Source: Pectinophora gossypiella (taxonomy: Eukaryota; Arthropoda; Insecta; Lepidoptera; Gelechiidae). Taken from it: a stretch of DNA of 64,000 nt. The DNA lies in assembly GCF_024362695.1 (NCBI RefSeq), contig NC_065408.1, positions 14,322,001-14,386,000 on the forward strand, read 5' to 3'. The translations under genes and the position numbers were made by a program. The notes beneath the pieces are model-generated. The model was given only the letters and a program-made list of their open reading frames with translations, did not search any database and was not told the origin of the DNA. The first letter of the stretch is position 1; every line of letters starts with the position of its first letter. This document shows, piece by piece, positions 54,978 to 64,000 of the stretch.

Positions 54978-55321
54978 CAGACAGCCTCCGTGGTCTAGTG
55001 GTTAGAGCGTTAGGCTCATGATCTGGAGGTCCGGGTTCGATTCCCGATGGGGACATTGTCGAAATCACTTTGTGAGACTGTCCTTTGTTTGGTAAGGACT
55101 TATCAGGCTTGAATCACCTGATTGTCCGAAAAAGTAAGATGATTCCGTGCTTCTGAGGGCATGTTAAGCCGTTGGTCCCGGCTATTAGCCGTAAAAACAC
55201 CTCCACCAACCCGCAGTGGAGCAGCGTGGTGGAGTATGCTCCATACACCCTCCGGTTGATTGAGGGGAGGCCTGTGCCAGCAGTGGGACGTATTATAGGC
55301 TGTTTATGTATGTACGTATGA
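54978..55321 (+). mobile_element. SINE S2, complete, with target duplication
   Basis: The tRNA-like head has an A box ('ggtctagtggttagagcg') and a perfect B box ('gggttcgattccc'). The body includes 'gattgtccgaaaaagtaaga', and the 3' end 'ggggaggcctgtgccagcag' to 'ataggctgtttatgtatg'. The direct repeat 'atatcgatgg' (54968-54977 and 55322-55331) flanks it. The interrupted host repeat is R (compare 2213-2283). The loop 'ctcatga' suggests descent from a CAT-anticodon tRNA, but this is weak. Confidence 0.92.
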
Positions 55322-55399
55322 ATATCGATGGAAGTAAAGCTTATAGCGCTCAGCACATTTAGTCATGTTGTGACATACTGAACTGGACGCGAATAAAAT

Positions 55400-55580
55400 A
55401 AAAAATACGTTGAGCTGCTTATCCTAAAACGCGACAGCGGGAATGTGTCCTTTCTAATTATAGATAAATGTTACGGGCAATAGACTGCTGCCTTGGTTCA
55501 TCATATCCATCTTTGGACTTCGTCTTCGTCTGCCCACCCCCCTTAGGGATTACAAACGTGAGTTTGTGTATGCATTGAGC
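55400..55580 (+). repeat. Retroposon A, old copy
   Basis: 'gtgtcctttctaattataga', 'ttcatcatatccatctttgg' and 'gattacaaacgtgagtttgt'. Confidence 0.65.
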
Positions 55581-55754
55581 ATAGAATGCGCCCAGACAAA
55601 TGTTGTAGGCTGGAATGTAGATAATGATTACGACTGTATATTTGCATAGTTGTGTCTAGTGTTCAAACCAGTTTCTAATTAGGATATTATACTGTTAGAA
55701 ACTAAATTATCGTAATGAACTTCCTTATTATTTCAATTAATACAGATATGTTCC

Positions 55755-55825
55755 CTCAGCGTTCTCCGTTTGTCCGGCCAAGTAGTTAATGCCATCTGCA
55801 GCAAACCTACAATAAATCACGTAAA
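55755..55825 (+). repeat. LINE tail L1T stub
   Basis: 'ttgtccggccaagtagttaa' to 'ctacaataaatcacgt'. Confidence 0.75.
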
Positions 55826-55937
55826 CGTAAAACGTAAACTAATTATCTTCTTCAAATACTTTCGCAGACTCCAATATTATGGTGCAGCATAAACGTGAAA
55901 TGAAACGTATGGCCCAAAACGAGTACCTTTATGTCAA

Positions 55938-56026
55938 CATACATACATACATAAACTCACGCCCGTAATCCCTAATGGGGTGGGCAGAGCCACAAGTAAT
56001 CAAAGACAACTTGCAGCCACTGTTGA
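55938..56026 (-). mobile_element. Retroposon A, truncated insertion with 14-bp target duplication
   Basis: 'tacctttatgtcaa' at 55924-55937 and 56027-56040 frames an 89-bp insert that starts (CATA)n and ends 'gccactgttga'. It interrupts the palindromic repeat also seen at 45280-45405. Confidence 0.92.
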
Positions 56027-56126
56027 TACCTTTATGTCAAACCTATACAATTTTATCACTGTCACTATCAATTGGCATAATCATTTACACCAGTAGTCAA
56101 CCAATGGACCCAACGCAAGCGTTCCA

Positions 56127-56370
56127 ATCTTGGTGGGGACATATCACAAAAATCACTTTGTGGTCCCAAGTTTGGTGAAGACATTACAGGCTGACCTGAT
56201 TGTCCGAAAGTAAAATGATCCGTGCTTCAGAAAGCACGTTAGGTTACTACTTACTTAAGTAAGTAGGTAGTCTTTACATGAGTCATATCAGTAGCCTTTG
56301 GCGGCTTAATAATAACCCTGACACCAGAGTCGATGAGGTTACACCTCACAACCAATACGATAAGAAGAAT
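56127..56370 (+). repeat. SINE S1, head lost
   Basis: 'tggtggggacatatcacaaa' to 'ctcacaaccaatacgataag'. Confidence 0.8.
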
Positions 56371-56674
56371 CATACCTAACCAATGTCCAGCTACCAACAA
56401 TATAAACCCAAGAATGTATCCACACCCTTTTATCCACTTAATAAACCACAAAACATTGTCACAAGACCCGCTAAGTGTCACATTAAGCTCTATATATTGC
56501 AATCTCTTGTAATTGTAAGCAAATACCTTGTAGCACAACTGGAGGAGCGTTGAGACAGATTTCATCAGCTAAAGGTTGTCGCAAGGAGGCCGGGTCCCGG
56601 TAAATCACAACTGGTTTGTGCCAGCAGGTACTTGTTACGAGCTTTGGTATATAAGTAGTAGTACAACTTGATAT

Positions 56675-56843
56675 ACAGGGTGTTAGAGACATCGTAACGA
56701 ATACTCAGGGAGATGATATCAGACCATGATTCTAAGTTAATATCAGGTGGAATTTTTCGTCGCAAAATTCTTGTTTTTTTAGATTCTATACTTTTGCGAC
56801 GGAAAATTCCACTTCATATTAACTCAGAATAATCAGCTGACAA
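56675..56843. mobile_element. MITE M1, cut short
   Basis: The left end is intact; the copy stops at 'aataatcagctga', exactly where MITE M2 begins. Confidence 0.8.
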
Positions 56844-57054
56844 CGTGATAAAATTATCGATCGATTTAATTATATTTTTTTCGAAATCGATAAGTTTGTT
56901 TTTTCCCTAACATGCGTGTCACGTGATTTTGTTCGTATTTTGACAGAACGATATGACTTATTTGCACCATTCCCATATTAGCGCCAATCGACAAAACGAC
57001 ATAATTGCATCGTTGGAATCTATGAAATGATCGTGACAAAATGTTATCACGTTG
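56844..57054. mobile_element. MITE M2
   Basis: Starts 'cgtgataaaattatcgatcg', ends 'gttatcacgtt'. Confidence 0.75.
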
Positions 57055-58872
57055 CGCATATTAGCCCGGCTGGTATAAAATATACTTACTCCATGCCACT
57101 TAAAAAGTCCCACTACCGCGGCCTAGTGTCACAGGTTTGCATAAAATTATTTATAATTATACCTTGTGAATTAAAAAAAAAATAATTAGCGAAGGAATTA
57201 GTGGCACGGTTTAATTTTAAACCTAGTACTTATTATCGTTTTGTAATAAGGTGGTGTGTATTTAAAAGGAGCGTAATGACATGTTTATATATGGAAGATC
57301 AACGATCGCTTATCAATGTTAGGTTAATCAATTATCCATCTTAGGGTTACGTATCAAAATCTGTTGTGTGATTCTGTTCAACTCATTAGCGATCTTGGGT
57401 GTGAATAAACATATATCAGAGTTTTTTTTTAACACATCATAGAAAGATGTTTGTCATTGAAACGATAATATAAAACTTAAGCTAGAAACCTTAGAATATA
57501 AAACCTCAATGGTTGCAAGTAATTCACTACGACATAATAATATATTATAACACAGGAAATACAAAACAAAAGCGAAATAAAAAGAGTACATTAGGCGACC
57601 TATGACTGTTTGGCACGGGCGTACAAGCGAATTTTATTTTTCGAACCTATTAAACTGGTTGTATATACCTACTAGCATAATAGTGATTCAAATATTCGTC
57701 TTATAGTTCGAAGGCTCATTATTAGTATTACTTTACATTCTCGAACTGGTCAACCTGTTGTTATAGGATTAAGTAACTACTTGTTTTACCAGATATGTCA
57801 TAATAAAAGTAATTAAAACTTTTGATTGATTAAACTGAGCTCTTACATTGGATTACTATAATATTTTGAAACTTTATACATGTCGCAAATTATGCCGATA
57901 TTTTATGATTTATGAAAGTAGGCTTTAGTCATTTAAAATGCAATTGACCTAAACTGTGTTATGAATTGTTGCATAAAGAAAGTTAATAGGGTAAATATTG
58001 TGTAAAGTCAATGTACGTAGGTCATAATATCACGCCTGTAATTGTCATTGTGGTAGGCAAAGAGAACTTGCAGACAGTTTTGTTATTATATAGAATTTAT
58101 ACACAATAAATTCCCGAAAATGCCTCGGGGTTAGAAATGATGTATGGGGGGTGTGATCAAAACGTCAAGTTGAATATAGAAATACTTCTCGATCTTCAAA
58201 ACTGCTCCGCATCAGGGAGACATCTTACGACCTGGCAAACCTATCGCAACTAGAACTTTTTTTTGTTTTCTTTAAGTCTTGGTCAAATTCTAATGCCGGT
58301 AAAAAAGCAACAAGATGGCCGCCATATAAAGTTCCGAACAAATACCCCCCTCGAAATCTAGTATATATTATAATTATGTTAGATATAATATCTTCGTGAC
58401 ACAGAATATTACAATAATATATACAAATAATTAATTCACAAGCACCTGAGATTCTGTTATATGGCCTAGCACGCTAACGGCGCGATTAGAGCAAAATTGA
58501 CAGACGAGTTAAGGTTCTTCGTTCACGCATCGCCTTGCTCGCAACTTGAATATGAAAAGTGTGTCATACGAATGAAAAAAAGAAAAAAGAAAAAGTTATT
58601 TATTTCAAAAAAAAGGTACAATCCTTGCCAAGTGTAGCGGCCTTCTGTTAAGTGAACAACACCTGTGTTAGAAGACCGCGCTCTTCAATATCGATTACTA
58701 ATGGTACCAATAGAAAAGCTTAAAGAAATAAATAGGTAGGTATTATACCCGTTATGCAAAACTTATGATAAATATTTTTTTTTAGCCTAAAGTGTTCAGT
58801 TGAGAGTGGTAGTGTCAAGTAATGTGTGAAAAAATAAGAATATTATCTAACTACAGCGTTCTTATATAAGAT
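57055..58872. other. No gene supported
   Basis: Unique AT-rich sequence; no repeat of the recognised families in about 1.8 kb. Confidence 0.4.
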
Positions 58873-58922
58873 GAATGTATGTATGTGTGTGTGAGTGGAT
58901 GTGTGTGTTGTGTGTGTATTTT
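58873..58922. repeat. (TG)n/(TATG)n microsatellite
   Basis: 'tgtatgtatgtgtgtgtgag' and following TG repeats. Confidence 0.8.
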
Positions 58923-59034
58923 ATAATTTTATAATGAAGATGAAATGATGTTACAAACTATCAATTTTCTCATTTCTTTCTAGGTATCTGTTTCTTGGCT
59001 CTTCTATAAGCAATATACAATAATGAGGTATTTA

Positions 59035-59622
59035 CTTTGAGGTGCGACATCTTGAAAAATCGCGGATGTTCCGGTAGTCGCGTGTATCAAGGACCTTCCA
59101 TCTCGTGTCGCGTCGCGTTTACATAGCGTACTAGGCGTTCTGGATTATGAATGGTAGTTCCAAACGTTTTTTCGATTCTGCTCCGCACCACCCAAATCCC
59201 CTGGTAGTTGCGGCTTCCGAATACATCCCGCTTAGGGACGGTACTGAAAAGTATCGGCGTCCGAAGGACGTAATATACGATCCCGACGACCCGATTACTC
59301 TAGCCATAGAGGCAGCCAATCAGCTCGCGACACCAAACACTTCAGGACCCCGATACCGACCCCGCCGGCGTGGTCGACGATTTCCCTCATTCAGCGCTTA
59401 TCGCTATCGACCCACTAGGGTCGATTAATTCTTTCAAATATTTTTCCTCTCAGACGACGCCCTGAGCCGAGGTTCGCGCCCAACTGGGCACCCTCAGGCC
59501 TGTTGTCTTAAACGTTGTACCGGGTGAGAGCCTTCAGCGCTCCCCATTTGTCCGGCCAAGTAGTTAATGCCATCTGCGGCAAATCTACAATAAGTCACGT
59601 CAAAAAAAAAAAAAAAAAAAGG
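59035..59622 (+). mobile_element. L1T LINE, longest copy: ORF end, 3' UTR, polyA
   Basis: An open frame from 59147 reads NPLVVAASEYIPLRDGTEK, then YRRPKDVIYDPDDPITLA, and ends in an arginine-rich PRYRPRRRGRR..SAYRYRPTR segment at 59426. About 190 bp of 3' UTR follows with all L1T blocks, ending 'ctacaataagtcacgtc' and A19. The repeated coding part at 38589-39002 confirms it belongs to the element rather than to a host gene. No polymerase motif is included, so LINE is inferred from the polyA tail, 5' truncation and target duplication of its relative. The clade is not assigned. Confidence 0.75.
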
Positions 59623-60239
59623 ATTATGAATGTCTCTCTTTTTCGTCCAACCAAATAATCAAGACCGTTCCATACATTTAAATGTTTATACATAAACAAG
59701 TACAAACGGCAACAAAAAGTTCAATCTACCTTTTACAAGTTTCGTCCGAAATCGAAGCACGACCTCTTTATGATCAAACCAGATTTAAAACTAGACTCCG
59801 ACCTTAACCTTATCAACCGTTCATTCATAAATCAATACAATACCTACCATTGCTCTCTCACAGCTTGTCCGTTACCACATAATGCTATCACGTTGTCCCT
59901 GTTACCATTCTTAGAAACAGAAATTGATGTCACAGAGCTCAATCTTACCATCTAAATATCGCAACAAAGGTACTGTATATCCACGCATAATTCAAAGGAT
60001 ATTGCTCAATATTTTGCATTAAGTAAACCACATTCTTTGAGTGGAAGGTCGTATCTGAATTATGTTTTTAGATTAGCCATGGATAAGAGTATTTGATGTA
60101 TTGAAGTTTGTTAGTAAATAGGTAGATAATTAATAAGGAATCTCCCAGTAAAACTACAGCAATGAATTGCCTCATACTCCCTTTAAAAATGGATATCACG
60201 GTTTTTAAGTTTTGTTAAAATGGAAACCTTTTGTACATA
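59623..60239. other. No gene seen
   Basis: Unique sequence. Confidence 0.35.
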
Positions 60240-60346
60240 CAAACATACACCCGAGTGATCAAAGAGAATTTGCAGCCACTGTTGATACAAAGTCCGGCCG
60301 AGTAGGTAATGCCATTTCCGGCAAATCTGCAATAAGTCACTAAAAA
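60240..60346. repeat. Retroposon A and L1T stubs
   Basis: 'tgatcaaagagaatttgcag' (retroposon A, reverse) runs into 'gtccggccgagtaggtaatg' to 'ctgcaataagtcac' (L1T). Confidence 0.6.
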
Positions 60347-60520
60347 AGATAGTAGGTCCTAAGATAGATACATGATGAATTTTATGGTGGTAGGTGATCA
60401 GGCGATGGCCCATTATCCTAGAAAAAACCATCCGTCGGAAGAAGAAATCTTAATTGAGTTAGACTCAAGATAAGCAACTGTTTAATATCCACCAGCTCAG
60501 GATAGGAGCAATAACATAAC

Positions 60521-60661
60521 GTTATAAACTAGGGAATGCAATGCAAAAATTTGACGAGATCTCGCGAGATCCCGAAAATTTCGGGATCTCACGGGATTGA
60601 TAATTCCAATCCCGCGGAAACTCTGCGATCTCGAGTCGGGATTGCATTCCTTAGTTATAAC
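60521..60661. mobile_element. Small MITE with GATCTCGCGAGATC core
   Basis: Ends 'gttataaactagggaatgca' and 'gcattccttagttataac' are inverted copies with a one-base gap. The core holds nested palindromes 'gagatctcgcgagatc' and 'cccgaaaatttcggg'. Total 141 bp, no coding capacity. Confidence 0.75.
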
Positions 60662-61867
60662 AAATCCCCTTCATTCATACTTAGCGTTACTCAGTTTCAA
60701 ATAAGCCAGTTAGATGGAAACGATGTCCTTAACCAGAAAATAGATAAAAACTTGCACGGTTAACAAGCTAAGATTTACCAAGGCTTGAGCCCGATTTAAC
60801 CTAACAGGGCAGAGCAAAAACGTAAAACGCTTTTAGATAGAGCTAAGTGACGAACACGGTCCGTTGAGTTCTGCAATTCTGTTTTCTAATTGACATTATG
60901 TTTTACTACAGAATATACAAAAATGTGTTGAGTAATAATATTGGATGATGATTCAAATGGAAAATAGTTGAATTTGTAGTTATCCAAAACAACGGAAAAA
61001 TGACATCAGAAGATCAGAAACTGGTTAAATAGATGTAACTGTAGATAAAAATATGTGATTTATAAATATAGACAAAAAACACGATTTAAGATCGCCCTAC
61101 GATTACTCGTATACAAGAAAATGAGGAAAATCCGGGTGCTTTATTTACCGAATAGATTAGAATTTAAAAAAAATCAATTTTTGTTTAATTTATGTTTTTG
61201 TTTTTTTTTTTTTGAATTCTACAATTAGAATTCCTTTTTCAATATCACTCATTGATAAGTAAGTAGCTACTGATTGTTTTCACAGAAAAGTGTATTCATT
61301 AGACTTATTATCTATCTCAAACACGAATAAAGAATCATTGTAAAAAAAGAAGTAGTAAAACTAACAAATTGGTCTTGAAGTCTTAAAGTCATGCAAATTC
61401 CAAGCATAGCCTACTAGGTCAACGATATTCGATTGAATCTATTCAGATTCAAAAATGGCGAAGACCAAATTTATTCCACTTCAAAAGTGGACCGAACGAT
61501 GAATAAAAGTTCAAATGGAGTTGTTACTTTAAATTGTAAACAATGATTTTATCAGCGCAGCCGTTAAATTATTCACTGCCAAATATCGTTCGGCTATTGA
61601 AGGTCACAATATTTTGGCTTTGTATGACATCCTGCCATCACTCGGACCATTCAAAGGTTTTGGATTAGAATTGATTATAATACTGATTGACAGCCAGATA
61701 TAGTCTGTGGTTCCCATGATGATAAAACGTGATCTTGAACTTGACTTACCTGGCTAGCAACATGTCAAAATACAGATGATGTGATCGTATCAGATAAATG
61801 CATATTTTTTAGGTTAACATGAACAGGCAAATCAAGCAAGTTTCATAGTCGCATCTTCACTTTCCAT
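60662..61867. other. No gene seen
   Basis: AT-rich unique sequence. Confidence 0.35.
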
Positions 61868-62070
61868 TTATCGCTAATTTAAGAGCCGCGCTCTTGTCGA
61901 TGTAGCATTCTCCATTCTTGTCTATCAAAGACCAATTCTTTAACTTCTTGGTCTTCCTTATAAGACACGATGTTTGCCTTTTCTTCAATCTGTTCCCTGC
62001 AAGATCTTCTTGATGTTTCTCTCCCTTCTATGAAGTTTTTAAATTCGTCGTCACTTTGCATTAAATGATA
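61868..62070 (-). pseudogene. RTE-like reverse-transcriptase C-terminus
   Basis: The minus strand reads FKNFIEGRETSRRSCREQIE, then EKANIVSYKEDQEVKELV and FDRQEWRMLHRQERGS, then stop. There is a small in-frame insertion in the VSYKE region. Relative to 25177 and 40405 the GKRGRGRP box is deleted. Confidence 0.8.
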
Positions 62071-62204
62071 TGATTAAAACGTAGTGAATTACATTCTCTT
62101 TATAATATTATTACTAGAGACAACTTCAGTCTCAGAACATGTGCCGCGGCTGTTTTGATATGTTTTATATTAAATTATAACACCTTTTACAATATTGCTA
62201 TATA

Positions 62205-62350
62205 TCCGAGATTTTTCTTGCAGCTTCTTTTCCTCGGCTATATAGGTTGTGAGAAACTGCAGTAGTTTTAAGCGGGCGAAACGTGCGTTATGTACAAATT
62301 GATGGTCAAATGTTACTTAATGAATATAGATATTTTTAAATTTTAATTAT
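62205..62350 (+). repeat. CR1-like LINE 3' end
   Basis: 'cttgcagcttcttttcctcg' to 'gatatttttaaatttta'. Confidence 0.75.
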
Positions 62351-62985
62351 AACATTAAAATTAAGTAATTCAAACGTGCCTTATTCGCAATCATATTCTA
62401 GAACCTGGTAAAGCGATTTCTCTCCATCATTAGCACCCGACGCGGGGCTTTACCATGTAGGTGAACATTTGTTTTATAGATTTTACAAGTCAAGTTGGGC
62501 AGAACGTACATGTGGCACGTTAATCGATATTTATCTACTCAGCCTGTGTCCACCCACTGCTGGGTATAGGCCTCCTCTCTTTCACACCATCCTTTTCGTT
62601 CCTGTGCAAGTCTCATTCATTGCTTTCCGGCATACCTCACAATGTTACCCGTCGTGTTTTTTATGGTATTTTATGATAAGATATAATTCCCTTTGCATGA
62701 CAACTTCCTTCTTTTCCAGAATCTTGTATCACAAATAGTTCCCCTTCCTACCTGTATTACGGTCCTACTTGCTTGTAACGATCCTTTAATAAATAAGTTG
62801 TTCGCTACATTTATTCATGTAAATAATATTAAACTGTAGTTAAATTTATGTCTATTTTATACCTATTGATAATTCTTACCTTATGATCTGTTTAAGTTTG
62901 TAAAAGGTTAAACTCATTATCATATAATTAATCCGTAAGACGATCGCTAGATGGCGCTGTACCGAATTAAAACGCGGTATCGAGA
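62351..62985. other. No gene seen; repeat stub at 62535-62610
   Basis: The stub has 'ccactgctgggtataggcct' as at 50480. 'agatggcgctgtaccg' at 62950 resembles M7. Confidence 0.45.
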
Positions 62986-63437
62986 TGTTCATAAGGAACT
63001 TATATTTTAGATTTAATGACCAATAAATTTTGTCTGATTTACCGAAACATTGGTTTTCATTTTGGTTATATCCAAAACCTTTTTTGGGACTTGTTCATGG
63101 TCCTTCGATTGCCGGTGTAGGCTTTCGGGGTAGACAGTGCACTGTCCAACTGCGCCGACGAGGTGGTGGTTTGCTGCCTATGGTGCGGGAACAGGCGACT
63201 GCCTGTTTGAAGAAGTAGCTAGGGGAGCTACTGGGTCACGGAGAAGCGGCGGAGGGGGCCCCCCGCGGTACCCCCAAGTGCAGCACAAGTTTCGACGTCA
63301 CAGCTAGTTCGTGTCATCACCAGTGCGTCTTCGTGGGAGTGTGGCTTGGGGTCACAGATACGTCATCGCTTGGGACGGATGACGGTGGGGCGGGAATGCC
63401 CAAAAGTTAATAAAGTGCATATATGTGTGAGTGAACA
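62986..63437 (+). mobile_element. 5' LTR of a BEL/Pao-type retrotransposon
   Basis: Starts TGTTCATAAGG and ends GTGAGTGAACA, so the LTR has 6-bp inverted ends TGTTCA/TGAACA; length 452 bp. AATAAA lies at 63409-63414, close to the 3' end, as expected for the R region. The right LTR and the target duplication are outside the window; the left candidate duplication is 'cgaga' (62981-62985). Assignment as LTR depends on the gag start downstream. Confidence 0.65.
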
Positions 63438-63446
63438 GTGCTATAG

Positions 63447-63463
63447 TGGTAACAAACTGGACA
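63447..63463 (+). promoter_or_regulatory. Putative tRNA primer-binding site
   Basis: 'tggtaacaaactggaca' begins with the TGG expected to pair with a tRNA 3' CCA, nine bases after the proposed LTR end. The priming tRNA was not identified. Confidence 0.45.
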
Positions 63464-63858
63464 AAACTGTAAGTACAATTTGCGACCTTATATCTTAGAA
63501 GATCCTAACTTTAACTTCAAATTACTAGTGCATGGACTTAGAATAATTTTGCAAAAAGTGTTCCGACGGGGAACCTATGCCGGTTTGCGATTCGAGTGAA
63601 GTGCTAAACACTTAGAAAAATTTCGACATTTTTGAACTGGACTTGGAATATTTTTGTTCAATCTTCAACTTCGACTTTAAAAATTTTATGGACTTGTAAT
63701 TTCTCAACATTTTGTGTTACTTTACGTTCCCATTACTCTATTGTGTAAGCTCGAGATTACTTATCAACTTGAAAAAGAAGTTAGTCAATAGTAAGAATTG
63801 TAATTGATTCACTAGTAATATTATTTTGTATTAATTGGTGTTATATACATAACTTACA
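63464..63858 (+). other. Untranslated leader of the LTR element
   Basis: No ORF; 'cataacttaca' precedes the gag ATG, and an in-frame TAA lies three codons upstream of it. Confidence 0.5.
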
Positions 63859-64000
63859 ATGGCAGAAAAATATTATGAGGTGCAAGAAAACATTGCGGAA
63901 ACTATTACAAAGGCTCAAATTAATTTTAAAAAGGCTCCTAAAGATAGAATTACTCTCAGTTATATTGAAACACGTTTAGATAATTTAGATCAACATTGGA
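63859..64000 (+). CDS. gag: BEL/Pao gag, N-terminal part, runs off the window
   Basis: 47 codons are visible from ATG 63859; the frame is still open at the last base. The first residues are MAEKYYEVQENIAETI, followed at about residues 23-47 by a lysine-rich helix (FKKAPKDRITL) and YIETRLDNLDQHW. The pattern K-x-P-K-x-R-x-T-x-x-Y-x-x-x-R-L-x-x-L-x-x-x-W is the N-terminal signature of BEL/Pao Gag proteins in insects. The start is fixed by an upstream in-frame TAA. The visible part is intact, so the element could be young; whether pol is intact cannot be seen. Confidence 0.75.
   Translation, partial: MAEKYYEVQENIAETITKAQINFKKAPKDRITLSYIETRLDNLDQHW

Noticed and set aside
63030..63218. 62-codon plus-strand ORF
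   Set aside because: It lies wholly inside the proposed LTR; no protein similarity is recognised, and LTR open frames of this size are common by chance.

Overview
The window looks like a 64-kb piece of a lepidopteran (moth or butterfly) nuclear genome, roughly two-thirds A+T. The organism call rests on repeats. There are several tRNA-headed SINEs, a SINE that joins a tRNA-like promoter to a 5S-rRNA-like block, RTE-, CR1- and jockey-like LINE tails, short retroposons ending in (TATG)n, and many fold-back MITEs. No bacterial gene organisation, rRNA gene, functional tRNA gene or CRISPR array is visible. Nearly all open frames are short and chance-like or belong to transposable elements. The best host coding sequence is one 98-bp exon (49602-49699, + strand) with good splice sites on both sides, so much of the window may be intron of a very large gene. 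Two weaker exon candidates lie at 22176-22372 (- strand) and 23154-23329 (+ strand).

Layout. 0-10.5 kb is a dense mosaic of LINE fragments (RT C-termini at 622-868 and 2356-2590, both - strand), SINEs and MITEs. It includes a 272-bp retroposon with a clean target-site duplication (3934-4206). 10.5-16.7 kb is an island without the common repeats; it carries decayed coding-like pieces, notably a frameshifted frame at 15920-16230 (-) and a 46-codon ORF at 14528-14668 (+). 16.7-29.2 kb is mosaic again. 29.3-35.05 kb is a segment free of the SINE and MITE families. It is bracketed by inverted copies of one sequence and contains a ~120-bp minisatellite (30801-31790) and a CAG-rich tract; at its right edge is a 351-bp element with perfect 74-bp terminal inverted repeats that embed splice-donor-like motifs. 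35.1-49.4 kb is mosaic, with several nested insertions and a LINE-RT fragment framed by a perfect 44-bp inverted repeat (45647-45872). The host exon is at 49.6 kb, followed by further mosaic to 62.9 kb. The window ends inside a BEL/Pao LTR retrotransposon: LTR 62986-63437, putative primer-binding site near 63447, and the gag start codon at 63859 running off the edge.

How the pieces relate. The window is a record of insertions into insertions. A SINE sits inside a repeat whose uninterrupted relative lies at 2213-2283. A LINE tail sits inside a (TATG)-tailed element with a 12-bp duplication, and that kind of element also sits inside a MITE. Shared 3' ends between unrelated bodies suggest which LINE machinery mobilised which short element. 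All family names are pattern recognition from the sequence; no database search was possible.
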